DNA of 64,000 nucleotides from Levilactobacillus zymae (GCF_032190635.1 NZ_JAVLAS010000001.1:2108001-2172000); one strand, 5' to 3'; shown: positions 1 through 8,483, counted from the stretch's first letter. Notes: generated by a model from the letters alone, not told the origin. Translations and numbers: made by a program.

Positions 1-553
1 CGTGGTGGCCAGATGTACTAACTGGTGTCGACTGGTCAGGTAGGTCGCCTGGGGGTAGTTAGTGGTGTAGTAATCGCCACCCCCACCGTTGGCCCGGTCG
101 GCAGCCTGGGTCACCGCCGTTTGTTTATTGCGCCCCACGCCCGGTTCGGAAGTCCAGATTGGAAATCGCCGTCCCGCCAAGTCGAAGGCACTAAATTGTT
201 CCCCACCCCCGTAAAATCGGTCCGTGGGTAGCGCTAATAAGCGGCACCAAAATCGATTCAGTTGGCCGGCTAACGGGGTAAAGTCCAGGCGCCAGTTCGA
301 ACTGCACGGTGTTGCTAGCCTGGGTCAAACGTCGGACCCAGGGTAAGCCGATCGTGGACTGAGGCGTGTCGGTCAGCTGAAAGTTCCCGCGGTCCATGGT
401 GACGTGGCTATACCCCTCCCCAACCGCGATGGCGGGTTGGGTGGCCGTACTGTGCAAGATGGCGGGGGACTGTTCCGCCCAGCTCAGTTGCCAATCATCT
501 TCCACGTCCAAGTCTTGTAGGGTCAACCGATCGTGATCTAACGTGATTTGCAT
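1..553 (-). pseudogene. sftG: GH31 sulfoquinovosidase, frameshifted and truncated by the window edge
   Basis: This family hydrolyses sulfoquinovosides, for example the head group of the plant sulfolipid, to free sulfoquinovose. Translation starts at the ATG at 551-553 with AGGAGG upstream, and that frame stops at 191. The adjacent frame is open from about 300 to base 1. It encodes YGGGEQFSAFDLAGRRFP, then WTSEPGVGRNKQT and GGDYYTTNYPQ, which closely follow the corresponding block of E. coli YihQ as I remember it. The N-terminal frame gives the matching beta-sandwich start (GEGYSHVTMDRGNF). One extra base near 294-298 (tcgaac read as tcgac) would rejoin the halves. The catalytic Asp residues lie outside the window. 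The start overlaps the isomerase stop region (TAGGATG), so the gene is translationally coupled. It is a pseudogene, or a sequencing error if the extra base is not real. Confidence 0.85.
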
Positions 554-554
554 C

Positions 555-1892
555 CTATCCCTCCTGATCTAAAGTCGTGACGGGGACGCCTAGCCACCGC
601 CCTAACCAGGTAACGGCCGGCGCGTAGTCCCCGTAAATCAACGCGAAGTGGGATTCGGCCCCACTCTGGGCTAACCGGTCTAACAGTTGCGTGACCGGTA
701 AAGTGACCTGCACTTTGCCCGAGACCCCGTTGAATTGGGGCTCAACGGCTAATGCTCGGCCCGTGAAGCTGAGTAGTCGGTAGCCCTGTTGGTCCCAGTG
801 CACTCGCAGAAGCGTGACCGGCCCGGGTTTTAACGCCCCGTCGACACTGACGCCCACGTGACGGTTGGGATGAACGCCCGCGGTGGCCGGATAATCGGGG
901 TTACACAGTTGGTAAGCCCCGTAGTCGTGCCACAGGGTCACCGTATTGTCCGTCGGATCTAAGCGGGTGACATCGCCCAGAAAGGCCGGCGCGGTATTGC
1001 CGGTCAACGCCTGGAGTAACGCCATCGACACGGCCCCGTGAATATCGCCTTCCTCGGCCACCGGCGTGAGTTGCGCCGTCAATTGCGAAAAGACGCCCCC
1101 CGGGGCACTATCGAATTTGTCGAAGAAGTCCGGCCAACACCGCGAAGCCAGCGCTCCTAGGTGGTCCTGGTCAATTTTTTGGTGCATGACGGTCAGGTAC
1201 TGGGCCATTTTAATGGCGCGCGGGTCTTCGACATCCAAACCGTGCAGGTGCTGGCGGGCATACTCGAGTTGTGGGGCGTAGTCCGCCGGCGCCAACTGTT
1301 CGGCCGCCGCGAAGGCTTGATCGATCGAATAGTGCTTCAATTGCACGCCAAACGTCCGAGTCAAGTCCCGTGGCACGGTCCCGGAGAAATCAAAACCGGT
1401 CGGATGATCGCTCACGACCCCCAACGTGAGGTGGTGGATCGCCTGATAGGCCTGCACCGAGCTGACGAATTGCCGCACCACCTGAGCGCCTTGCGGAGTA
1501 TCGACCCCACCCAGATACTGCTGATAGGGTAACCCGTGGGTGTGTAAGGCGTTGGCCGTGCTCAACAGCCCGGTCAGCGCGTTAAGGTGCAACCAACCGT
1601 GAACGCTGGGTTCCTCTTCGGCCAGCAGCAAGACGGGCACCGCGTAACGGCTGATGAGTTCGTTGATAAACTCCTGGCCGGTAAAGGTCAACTGTTGGAC
1701 GATCAACGCCGTGGGTTCCTGGTCGAGCGTTTCGATAAACGCCAATAATTCGGCGGGTTCCCCCAGGGGGGCCGCCGGGCTGACCAGATCGGGAATCGCT
1801 AACCGAAGCGCCGCTTGGGTCGCCGTAAAGCGTTGCTGCGCCAGTTCGGCGTCAAACTTGCGGCGCACGACGGGAAGATAAACGATGGTCAT
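555..1892 (-). CDS. sftI: Sugar isomerase of the L-fucose/L-arabinose isomerase fold, probable sulfoquinovose isomerase
   Basis: The 445-residue protein probably converts sulfoquinovose to 6-deoxy-6-sulfofructose, the step before the transaldolase. It lacks recognisable homology to mannose or phosphosugar isomerases. Instead it has the L-fucose-isomerase layout: a Rossmann-like N-terminal half, then a C-terminal domain with an acidic metal-site pattern (E280/E281 in VAEEGD, D307 in FLGDVTR, H415 in SHFALIYGDY). A related isomerase accompanies the sulfofructose transaldolase in the Bacillus sulfo-TAL pathway. The start has AAGGAGG located inside the end of the upstream transaldolase gene, 3 nt apart, which indicates tight coupling. 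The substrate is inferred from the neighbours; an ordinary aldose would be possible if the gene stood alone. Confidence 0.78.
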   Translation of the reverse strand: MTIVYLPVVRRKFDAELAQQRFTATQAALRLAIPDLVSPAAPLGEPAELLAFIETLDQEPTALIVQQLTFTGQEFINELISRYAVPVLLLAEEEPSVHGWLHLNALTGLLSTANALHTHGLPYQQYLGGVDTPQGAQVVRQFVSSVQAYQAIHHLTLGVVSDHPTGFDFSGTVPRDLTRTFGVQLKHYSIDQAFAAAEQLAPADYAPQLEYARQHLHGLDVEDPRAIKMAQYLTVMHQKIDQDHLGALASRCWPDFFDKFDSAPGGVFSQLTAQLTPVAEEGDIHGAVSMALLQALTGNTAPAFLGDVTRLDPTDNTVTLWHDYGAYQLCNPDYPATAGVHPNRHVGVSVDGALKPGPVTLLRVHWDQQGYRLLSFTGRALAVEPQFNGVSGKVQVTLPVTQLLDRLAQSGAESHFALIYGDYAPAVTWLGRWLGVPVTTLDQEG

Positions 1893-1895
1893 CGG

Positions 1896-2564
1896 CTACA
1901 CCTCCTTAGCGGTTTGGTCCCAAGCGGCTTGGAATCGCTGCAGGCCCACGTCCGTATACGGGTGGGTAAAGCTGGCCTGGTAGACGCCCAGGCCGGCGGT
2001 AACGATGTCGGCCCCGGTCAACGCCGCGTTAACCAGTTGCCGACCGGTCTGCACCGCCGCCACGATGATCTCGGTCTCGCTCCCGTAATTCTGATAGATT
2101 TTAGCGATCTCTTGGACCGTTTGCAGGCCGTCTTGACCGGTGATTTCCTGCCAGTTCACGAACGGCGAGACGTATTTGGCGTGGAAGTGCGCCGGCCACA
2201 GCGCCTGCGCGGCGGAGAAGACCAGCGTCACGTTGGTGCGAACGCCCTGCTCCTCCAGTTGGCGCGCGGCCACTAGTCCGGCCGGCGTGCAGGGAATCTT
2301 GATGACGAAGTTGTCGGATTGGGCGTGCAACTGGTGGGCCATGGTGACCATCTCGTCGCTGGTGGCCAGATGAGGGTTGACCTCCACGGAGATGGGAAAG
2401 TCGGGCTTATCGGCCGCAAACTCGGCCAGTTGCTGAACCACGGTCTCGAAAGATTCCCCGCTATTTTTGATGTGTTTGGGGTTGGTGGTCACCCCATCGA
2501 TGCCGTAGTCGCGGTAGGCTAACTCGATTTCGTCTAGCTTGGCACTATCTAAAAAGTATTTCAT
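1896..2564 (-). CDS. sftT: 6-deoxy-6-sulfofructose transaldolase (TalC/FSA-type)
   Basis: The 222-residue single-domain TIM-barrel transaldolase is the expected size for the small TalC/FSA group. In the sulfo-TAL pathway it splits sulfofructose into sulfolactaldehyde and passes the dihydroxyacetone unit to glyceraldehyde 3-phosphate, giving fructose 6-phosphate. The Schiff-base lysine is K89 in NFVIKIPCT. The start MKYFLDSAKLDEI and the loop GIDGVTTNPKHI replace the TTNPSL of ordinary fructose-6-phosphate aldolases, a change consistent with a sulfonate-binding pocket and like the Bacillus enzyme. The 5' end overlaps the transporter gene by 20 bp. A generic transaldolase or FSA is the alternative; the neighbouring GH31, isomerase and dehydrogenase make the sulfosugar assignment much stronger. 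Confidence 0.83.
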   Translation of the reverse strand: MKYFLDSAKLDEIELAYRDYGIDGVTTNPKHIKNSGESFETVVQQLAEFAADKPDFPISVEVNPHLATSDEMVTMAHQLHAQSDNFVIKIPCTPAGLVAARQLEEQGVRTNVTLVFSAAQALWPAHFHAKYVSPFVNWQEITGQDGLQTVQEIAKIYQNYGSETEIIVAAVQTGRQLVNAALTGADIVTAGLGVYQASFTHPYTDVGLQRFQAAWDQTAKEV

Positions 2565-3972
2565 TTAAAGCCGCTTCCTTTCCGATAACTTTTGGGCGTA
2601 ATTTTTCCGTTAAGACCTGCCGGTAGCGGGCTTCGGTCAGCGGATAGAGGTAGTGCATGACCATGATGGTCAAAATCGCCATCCCCGCCGAATAGAAGAA
2701 CATCAACCCACGAATCCCGAGCAACGCCGTGGCCGTTTGCGTTTGGTTCGGCACGTAGCCGACCCAGGTCAATACCAGGCCGGGCACGAAGCCCGCAATG
2801 GCCTGAGACAACTTCCGGAAGTAGGTAAACGCCGAATAGACCATGCCTTCCGAGCGAATCCCGCTTTGCCACTCGCCATATTCCACGCAATCGGAGACCA
2901 ACGCCCAGTTCAGCGCACTGGTAAAGCCATCCCCCAGGTACGCGATGCTGGTCAGGATCACCAACATCACCGTACTGTTGGCAAAGAAGAAGCCTAAGAT
3001 GTCGGCCACGGCCCAGATCAGGCACCCCAGCACGTAGACGGTCGTCTTATCGAAGATCTTGGTCAATAACGGTACCAGCGCCACGGCCACGAAGACCATC
3101 CCAATACTAAAGACGCCCAACCAGGATTCAGCGGTGGTGTCCTTGAGGATGTATTGGCAATAGTAGACCTGGACCGTCAACTTGAGATTAAACGCCGAGA
3201 AGGTAAAGAGGTTCACCAAGCACAGCGTGACCAGCGGCCGGTTCTTTAGTAGCGCCCGGAAACTCTTTTGAATGTCGGCCTTGGTGGCCTTGGGCTTGGC
3301 CGGTTGGGTGTAGACCTCGCGAATGTTGGCATAGGCCCCCCACTGACACAAAACCCCGATCACGGCAAACCCCACCACGGCGACCAGGTAGCCGCTTTTG
3401 TCCGTGGGTAACAGGTTCACAATCGGCATAAACCCGATGGTCGCCAGCATCAGCCCTAAGTTGGAGCCAGCCTGCCGAAACGACGCCAACTCCGCTCGTT
3501 CCTGACTGTTGCGGGTCATGGTCGGAATCATCGACCCGAACGGCACGTTGGAGATGCTATAGCAGGTCCCAAAGACCATGTAGGCTAGGTAGGCCCACAA
3601 CATTTTGCCGGTCACCGAGAAATTCGGAATGGAAAAATTCGCAATTAACAATAGGGCCAACGGAATCGCCGCCCATAATAGAAACGGCCGGTATTTCCCC
3701 CGCGGACCAATGTTCTGCCGGTTATCGATCCAGGTCCCGACCCCCATGTCCATGAAGGCGTCCCAGATCTTGGCGACCAGAAAGACCGTTCCGGCTAACG
3801 CGGACGGTAACTGCAAAACGTCCGTGTAGTATTTCAATAAGTACAGTTGTCCCATATCGAACAAAAAGTTATTGCCGACGTCGCCCAGCGCATACCCCAA
3901 CTTGTTGCGTAGCGTGGTGGTCCGGGGAAAGTTGGTGGTTGGTCGCGGCTTGGTTAGTGATTCGGTTTCCAT
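2545..3972 (-). CDS. GPH/MelB-type sugar:cation symporter, probable sulfoquinovose(-glycoside) importer
   Basis: The 475-residue membrane protein has about 12 predicted segments and GPH-family hallmarks: an N-terminal LGYALGDVGNNF, then DAFMDMGVGTWIDN with a loop-2 RGKYRPFLLW, and SDCVEYGEWQSG in the second half. It belongs with MelB, XylP and the YihO/YihP transporters that accompany sulfoquinovose genes in enterobacteria. The start ATG follows a perfect TAAGGAGGTG. The gene lies 12 nt after the aldehyde dehydrogenase and overlaps the transaldolase by 20 nt, so it is part of the same operon. It probably takes up sulfoquinovose or sulfoquinovosyl glycerol; the substrate is inferred from context alone. 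Confidence 0.8.
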   Translation of the reverse strand: METESLTKPRPTTNFPRTTTLRNKLGYALGDVGNNFLFDMGQLYLLKYYTDVLQLPSALAGTVFLVAKIWDAFMDMGVGTWIDNRQNIGPRGKYRPFLLWAAIPLALLLIANFSIPNFSVTGKMLWAYLAYMVFGTCYSISNVPFGSMIPTMTRNSQERAELASFRQAGSNLGLMLATIGFMPIVNLLPTDKSGYLVAVVGFAVIGVLCQWGAYANIREVYTQPAKPKATKADIQKSFRALLKNRPLVTLCLVNLFTFSAFNLKLTVQVYYCQYILKDTTAESWLGVFSIGMVFVAVALVPLLTKIFDKTTVYVLGCLIWAVADILGFFFANSTVMLVILTSIAYLGDGFTSALNWALVSDCVEYGEWQSGIRSEGMVYSAFTYFRKLSQAIAGFVPGLVLTWVGYVPNQTQTATALLGIRGLMFFYSAGMAILTIMVMHYLYPLTEARYRQVLTEKLRPKVIGKEAALNEILFR

Positions 3973-3984
3973 CGCAGCACCTCC

Positions 3985-5328
3985 TTAGGCGGGCAAGACC
4001 ACAATCTTCGCGTTCATAAATTCCAGGATGCCCAGGTCGCTCATCTCGCGCCCGTACCCGGACTGCTTGATCCCACCAAACGGTAACTCGGGAATGCCAC
4101 TAGACCCCTGGTTAATGAAGACCTGGCCGGTTGCCAGTCGACTCGCGAGGCGTTGGGCGCGCTGGTGGTCACCGGAAAAGATGCTTCCGGCCAAGCCAAA
4201 CGGTGTTTGATTAGCGACCGCCACGGCTTGGTCGTCGGAATCCACCACGTACAGTTGTGCGACGGGCCCGAAAAATTCTTCTTGGGTGGCAGGGTTAGTC
4301 AGCGCTAAATCCGTCAGCAGCGTCGGGCGAAAGCCAGTCCCCCCCGGCACCGCGCCGCCGGGGATCAGGGCCGTGGCCCCGTGCTCTAACGCGCGGTTTA
4401 CCTGTTCACTCAGGTGCGTTTGGCCCGCGACGGACGCCAAAGGCGCCAGGGTGGTCGCCGGATCTAAGGGATCGCCAATCAATTGGTCTTCGAAGATCGT
4501 CTTCAGTCCCCCGATCACCTGGTCGGCCACGTCGCGGTGGACGATGAAACGCTTGGCCGAGGTACAAGTCTGCCCGGCGTTACGTAACCGTGAGGTCGCC
4601 ATGGCCGGAATTGCCGTGGCTAAGTCGGCGTCATCGAGAATCACACAGGCGTCACTGCCCCCTAATTCCAGGGTGCACTTCTTTAAGGCCTGGCCGGCCA
4701 GACTCGCCAAGTGCCGACCGACCGCGGGCGACCCCGTAACGGCCACACCCTGGACCCGGTCGTCGGCAATCGCCTGGGCAACCTGATCATGGGTCAACGG
4801 CAGGCTGGTGAAGGCCCCCGCGGGAATCCCCGCCGCTTGGACTAAATCCCCTAACGCCGCGGCACAACCCGCAACCTGACGCGCCGGTTTCAAGAGGACC
4901 GGGTTCCCCGCAAGGTAGTTGGGGGCCAGCACCCGGATGACCTGGGTGTACGGAAAATTCCAGGGTTCCACCGCCAACACGATGCCTAACGGGGCGTACT
5001 CTAATTGGGCGGGCGCATCGTGCGGCCCGTAAACGTAGGGTTTAGGGGTTAAAAAGGCCGGCCCGTGATTGGCGTAATACCGCAGAATGGCCGCGGCGGC
5101 GTGGGCTTCCTGTTGTCCCTCCGCAAATAACTTGTGCATGTCGTGGGCCGCCTGGGTCGCCAATTCGGCGGCCTGATCGTCGAAGAGTTGGGCTAACGCC
5201 AAAAGGTGTTCACACCGGTCGTATTGGTTGGTCGGCTGGGTCGCAAAGTAAGTTGCCCCCGCCGCCAACGCCGTGTCTAGTTGCTCGTCCGTCACCCGAG
5301 CAATCACCGTTTCAGAGTCTTGTAACAT
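3985..5328 (-). CDS. sftD: NAD(P)-dependent aldehyde dehydrogenase, probable sulfolactaldehyde dehydrogenase
   Basis: The 447-residue protein belongs to the succinate-semialdehyde-dehydrogenase-like ALDH group. It has the cofactor strand VEPWNFP, VTGSPAVGRH, the general base E221 in LELGGSDAC, and the nucleophile C255 in NAGQTCTSAKR. As first gene of the sulfosugar operon it would oxidise 3-sulfolactaldehyde to sulfolactate with NAD(P)+. The start MLQDSETV at 5328 is preferred. Upstream in-frame codons run into the IS30 end and their translation looks non-native. A GAAAGG lies about 10 nt before the ATG. The IS30 begins 78 nt upstream of this start. A general aldehyde or succinate semialdehyde dehydrogenase is the alternative, but operon position favours sulfolactaldehyde. 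Confidence 0.77.
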   Translation of the reverse strand: MLQDSETVIARVTDEQLDTALAAGATYFATQPTNQYDRCEHLLALAQLFDDQAAELATQAAHDMHKLFAEGQQEAHAAAAILRYYANHGPAFLTPKPYVYGPHDAPAQLEYAPLGIVLAVEPWNFPYTQVIRVLAPNYLAGNPVLLKPARQVAGCAAALGDLVQAAGIPAGAFTSLPLTHDQVAQAIADDRVQGVAVTGSPAVGRHLASLAGQALKKCTLELGGSDACVILDDADLATAIPAMATSRLRNAGQTCTSAKRFIVHRDVADQVIGGLKTIFEDQLIGDPLDPATTLAPLASVAGQTHLSEQVNRALEHGATALIPGGAVPGGTGFRPTLLTDLALTNPATQEEFFGPVAQLYVVDSDDQAVAVANQTPFGLAGSIFSGDHQRAQRLASRLATGQVFINQGSSGIPELPFGGIKQSGYGREMSDLGILEFMNAKIVVLPA

Positions 5329-5443
5329 CTCACCATCGCCTTTCTGCTGGGTTGCTAAATTAGAATCCAGTATGCGAGTGGAATTTGTGAAAGTCGTGAA
5401 GATAAGGTAGATTGTAAAATTAATCCGAACGCTGTTCGGACAA

Positions 5444-5506
5444 AAAAGATCAGCTTCCTTTAAAATGGTGTTTACCACAAACCCATCTTTTAGGAGCTGA
5501 TCTTTT
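5444..5506 (+). promoter_or_regulatory. IS30 left-end hairpin sequestering the transposase ribosome binding site
   Basis: AAAAGATCAGCT at 5444-5455 pairs with AGCTGATCTTTT at 5495-5506, with further partial pairing inside. The 3' arm contains the AGGAG used by the TTG start of the transposase. The stem has T-runs on both sides, so it can also act as a terminator for transcripts entering from outside. The same structure is at 19428-19490 in copy B. Confidence 0.6.
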
Positions 5507-6434
5507 GTCTAGTATAACCTATTCCGAACGAATTAAAATCGAAACCTTTTGTGAACTAGGGCTGTCCAATATCCAAATGGGCGTTCGGCTGAACCGATCA
5601 CCGTCAACAATTTCTTATGAATTATCTCGATGTCAACCTTATCAGGCTGAATTAGCACAAACAGATGCCGAATACAAGCGATCACGATGTGGTCGGAAAA
5701 CTAAGCTGAGCGATGAGTTAAAGCAAAAAATTCTCAACCATTTACGTCTAAGCTGGTCACCAGGAATGATTGCTCACGAATTTAAACTAGCTACTAAATC
5801 TATTTATAATTGGCTAAATCAGGGGAGAATTGATTTCTCCTTGAATGATCTACCTGAACATGGCGTACGCCAACGGCGTAACGTTGACCAACGATCCAAA
5901 TATAATCAATCTTTGGGGCGATCAATTGAACAGCGTCCCATGATGATTAATCAACGTAATCGCATCGGCGATTTTGAACTAGATACAGTCGTTGGTCCTC
6001 GTGGGCATAGTAAGGCAGTTTTATTAACTTTAATCGATCGAAAATCACGGTTCCTTTGGGCATACCGGTTAAAAGATCGAACGACAGCGAGTGTTAATGA
6101 AGCACTGACTAAGTTCCTAACAACTTTTAATGGACCGGTGCACAGTTTTACTGTGGACCGTGGTACTGAGTTTAGTGGGCTAGTATCATTTGAATCACAA
6201 TATGGTATTAAGACCTATTACTGTCATGCTTATACGCCAGCTGAACGTGGTAGTAATGAACGCTTTAATCGGAATTTACGTTATTTTTATCCTAAGGGGA
6301 CTCGTTTTGAGCACATTAGTGCTCAAGATTTAACGACGACGTTACTCCAAATTAACCAGCGACCGCTTAAAATACTCGACTGGCAAACACCGTATCAGGT
6401 TATGCTGACCAATTTGTCCAAAAATTCGGATTAA
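5505..6434 (+). CDS. IS30-family transposase (copy A)
   Basis: The 309-residue DDE transposase starts at TTG (5505) behind AGGAG. An N-terminal helix-turn-helix region (about residues 10-45, NIQMGVRLNRSPSTISYEL) precedes the catalytic core: D160 in FELDTVVG, D218 in VDRGTEF, and E252 in SNERFNRNLRY with the 33-residue D-E spacing typical of IS30. A second HTH-like stretch lies near residues 85-107. It is full length with no lesion and identical in translation to the copy at 18.5 kb, so both are probably active or recently transposed. Codon usage is more AT-rich than in its neighbours. Confidence 0.95.
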   Translation: MSSITYSERIKIETFCELGLSNIQMGVRLNRSPSTISYELSRCQPYQAELAQTDAEYKRSRCGRKTKLSDELKQKILNHLRLSWSPGMIAHEFKLATKSIYNWLNQGRIDFSLNDLPEHGVRQRRNVDQRSKYNQSLGRSIEQRPMMINQRNRIGDFELDTVVGPRGHSKAVLLTLIDRKSRFLWAYRLKDRTTASVNEALTKFLTTFNGPVHSFTVDRGTEFSGLVSFESQYGIKTYYCHAYTPAERGSNERFNRNLRYFYPKGTRFEHISAQDLTTTLLQINQRPLKILDWQTPYQVMLTNLSKNSD

Positions 6435-6462
6435 ATTTGCAATCTACCATAAGGTCAAAACA

Positions 6463-6491
6463 ATATTAAGAAACCCCTGAAACTTTATGAA
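6463..6491 (-). promoter_or_regulatory. Candidate native promoter of the sulfosugar operon, now separated from it by IS30
   Basis: On the minus strand TTCATA (6486-6491) and TAATAT (6463-6468) are spaced by 17 bp and point toward the operon. The IS30 copy lies between this site and the first gene. No other gene lies between this site and the element. Assignment is by consensus only. Confidence 0.4.
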
Positions 6492-6554
6492 CCCTTCATC
6501 ATCCTTAACGCTAGCCTAAAGCCAGCTGCATGGTCTTCAACCGCTTTCGACCAC

Positions 6555-6589
6555 GCAAAAACGGCCGTCTCCCGCAGGAAACGACCGTT
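6555..6589 (-). terminator. Rho-independent terminator downstream of mleS
   Basis: Read on the minus strand, AACGGTCGTTTCC and GGGAGACGGCCGTT form a stem followed by a T-run (TTTTT then GCG). It lies about 140 nt beyond the mleS stop codon. The stretch 6590-6727 in between holds nothing I recognise. Confidence 0.7.
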
Positions 6590-6727
6590 ACTAACCAACC
6601 TCGCGGTAAAAACAAGAAAATCTTCTTGTCGCGGTCACACTTTCATCACTGAGGTGTGTCCGCTACCAGACGTTGCTTCTCTTCTATTCTCTGGTGTGAA
6701 ACGTGTTACAATTGCCGACCACTGAGC

Positions 6728-8353
6728 CTAGTATTCCGGGACCCATTTCATGGCCGCGACCGCTTGCTTAGCATCGGTAATGGGTTCGCGGTTCAACTGC
6801 TGGTCGAGGACGCTTTGGGCCACGACCTCGGCGATGGTTTGGGAAAACGCCGTAATCTGGCTGACCGGGGGTAAGACCGCGGCGCCCGGTTGGGTGGTGT
6901 CCACCAGGCCGCCTAAGGCGTGGCACGCCGCCGACAGGGTCTCGCCATTTAAGACCTTAGCCGTCGCTGCCATCAGCCCGAAGCCTAACCCCGGGTACAT
7001 CAAGGCATTATTGCCCTGCCCAATCTGGTAGGTCACGCCCCGATAGGTCACGTCCGGCGTCGGAATCCCGGTTGCCACTAAGGCACGACCGGCCGTCCAG
7101 GTAATCAAATCCGCGGCCTTCGCCTCCGCTAACTTGGTCGGGTTGGACAACGGAAAGATCACGGGCCGTGGCGTGTGGGCCGCCATGTCCTTCACGATCT
7201 CTTCGGTGAAGGCCCCCGGTTGGGTGGAGGTCCCAATCAAAACGGTCGGGTGAACGGCTTTGACCGCCGCGGTCAGCGTCGTCAAGGCGTCCGCCTGGCT
7301 AAATTCCGACCGGTCACGAGTAAACTCGCGTTGCGCGGCGGTCAGGTCCGGCGTGTCGTTGAACAACAGCCCCTGCTTATCCACGGCGTAGATGCGTTGT
7401 TTGGCAGCCGCTACGGACAACCCGGTCCGGGTCAACTCGTCCAGAATCTGACTGGCGATGCCCATGCCGGCGGTCCCGGCACCGAAGACCATGAACTTCT
7501 GGTCTTGAATGTTTTCGTGAGCGATGTTCATGGCGCCTAAGATTCCGGCTAAGACCACCATCCCGGTCCCCTGAATATCGTCGTTAAAGGTCGCCAAGCG
7601 GTCCTTGTACTTATCCAAGATGACCTTGGCGTGATCCCGGCCGAAGTCCTCCCAGTGAAGTAACGCATCGGGAAAGAGCTTTTGTTCGGCCTGAACGAAC
7701 TGGTCGATGACCGCGTAGTAGGCCTCTCCGGTCACCCGTGCGTGGCGGTTCCCCAGGTAAAGCGGGTCGTTTAACAGTTTTTGGTTGTTGGTCCCGGCGT
7801 CAATGCTGACGGCTAAGACCTGCGCTGGGTTGATCCCCGCGGCGGCCGTGTAGACCATTAGTTTTCCCACGGCGATGTCGACCCCATCGACGCCCCAGTC
7901 ACCGATTCCCAGGATGCCCTCGGCGTCGGTCACCACGATCAGTCGAATATCCCGACCGTTCGCGGCGTTGCGTAACGTGGCCTCAATATCGGCGGGCGCA
8001 TCGACCGAGATAAACGCGGCGTCTTGGGGATCCTTGAATAGGTGGCTGTAGGATTCGATTGAGTCGGATACCGTGGGATCGTACACGATGGGCATGAACT
8101 CCGCCACGTGTTCGCCCATCAAATGGAAGAACAGGGTCCGGTTCTCGTTGAAGAGGTCCATCAAATACAGCCGCTTGGCCAAATTAGTTGGCCGGTTCTG
8201 AAACTGCAGGTAGGCCTGTTGTGCTTGTTCGTCAATGGTCTGGACCTGACTCGGTAACGTCCCGACCAAGCCAAGGGTCTGGCGCTCAGCCTGAGTGAAC
8301 GCCGTTCCTTTATTTAAAAATGGATTATTTAAGATTTCATCTGCTTGTGGCAT
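6728..8353 (-). CDS. mleS: Malolactic enzyme
   Basis: The 541-residue enzyme decarboxylates L-malate to L-lactate and CO2 using NAD+ and Mn2+, giving a proton-motive benefit and deacidification. Length and sequence match lactic acid bacterial malolactic enzymes, including [14 protein letters not shown] at the N-terminus, [22 protein letters not shown], the divalent-metal region [10 protein letters not shown] and FNDDIQGTG, and the NAD-binding [12 protein letters not shown]. The divergent regulator at 8484 is mleR-like, as expected for this locus. No malate permease is adjacent, because the downstream neighbour is the IS30 and sulfosugar region. A malic enzyme (malate to pyruvate) is less likely given the overall match. 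Confidence 0.93.
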   Translation of the reverse strand: MPQADEILNNPFLNKGTAFTQAERQTLGLVGTLPSQVQTIDEQAQQAYLQFQNRPTNLAKRLYLMDLFNENRTLFFHLMGEHVAEFMPIVYDPTVSDSIESYSHLFKDPQDAAFISVDAPADIEATLRNAANGRDIRLIVVTDAEGILGIGDWGVDGVDIAVGKLMVYTAAAGINPAQVLAVSIDAGTNNQKLLNDPLYLGNRHARVTGEAYYAVIDQFVQAEQKLFPDALLHWEDFGRDHAKVILDKYKDRLATFNDDIQGTGMVVLAGILGAMNIAHENIQDQKFMVFGAGTAGMGIASQILDELTRTGLSVAAAKQRIYAVDKQGLLFNDTPDLTAAQREFTRDRSEFSQADALTTLTAAVKAVHPTVLIGTSTQPGAFTEEIVKDMAAHTPRPVIFPLSNPTKLAEAKAADLITWTAGRALVATGIPTPDVTYRGVTYQIGQGNNALMYPGLGFGLMAATAKVLNGETLSAACHALGGLVDTTQPGAAVLPPVSQITAFSQTIAEVVAQSVLDQQLNREPITDAKQAVAAMKWVPEY

Positions 8354-8388
8354 TTTAAGTCCTCCGTTCGTTCGATTTCACAAGCCCT

Positions 8389-8450
8389 ACTATAGTCGCC
8401 GAGAAATCTTATAGTCAATTCTCGACCGTTACATAAATATATTTTATAAT
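8389..8450. promoter_or_regulatory. Divergent mleS/mleR promoter region with repeated TATAGTC and inverted repeat
   Basis: For mleS (minus) TTGACT (8413-8418) and TATAGT (8389-8394) are 18 bp apart. For mleR (plus) TCGACC (8422-8427) and TATAAT (8445-8450) are 17 bp apart. Between them TATAGTC occurs twice (from 8391 and 8410) and CGAGAA/TTCTCG form an inverted repeat, plausible LysR-type operator sites. Confidence 0.55.
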
Positions 8451-8483
8451 GGAGCTATTAACGCTGAATTAGAGGGATTTAAA

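Larger units (their letters stand above)
5402..6453 (+). mobile_element. IS30-family insertion sequence, copy A
   Basis: The element spans about 5406-6448. Its ends are inverted: GGTAGATTGTAAAATTAATC on the left and the complement of GGTAGATTGCAAATTTAATC on the right. It is flanked by a direct repeat ATAA(G) at 5402-5406 and 6449-6453. One transposase ORF fills it. A second copy with an identical transposase lies at 18.5-19.5 kb in opposite orientation. Copy A sits between the sulfosugar operon and a plausible minus-strand promoter at 6463-6491. Confidence 0.95.

Noticed and set aside
6728..8353. Malic enzyme (malate to pyruvate) instead of malolactic enzyme
   Set aside because: Length, N-terminal motif and the divergent LysR regulator all match the malolactic group.
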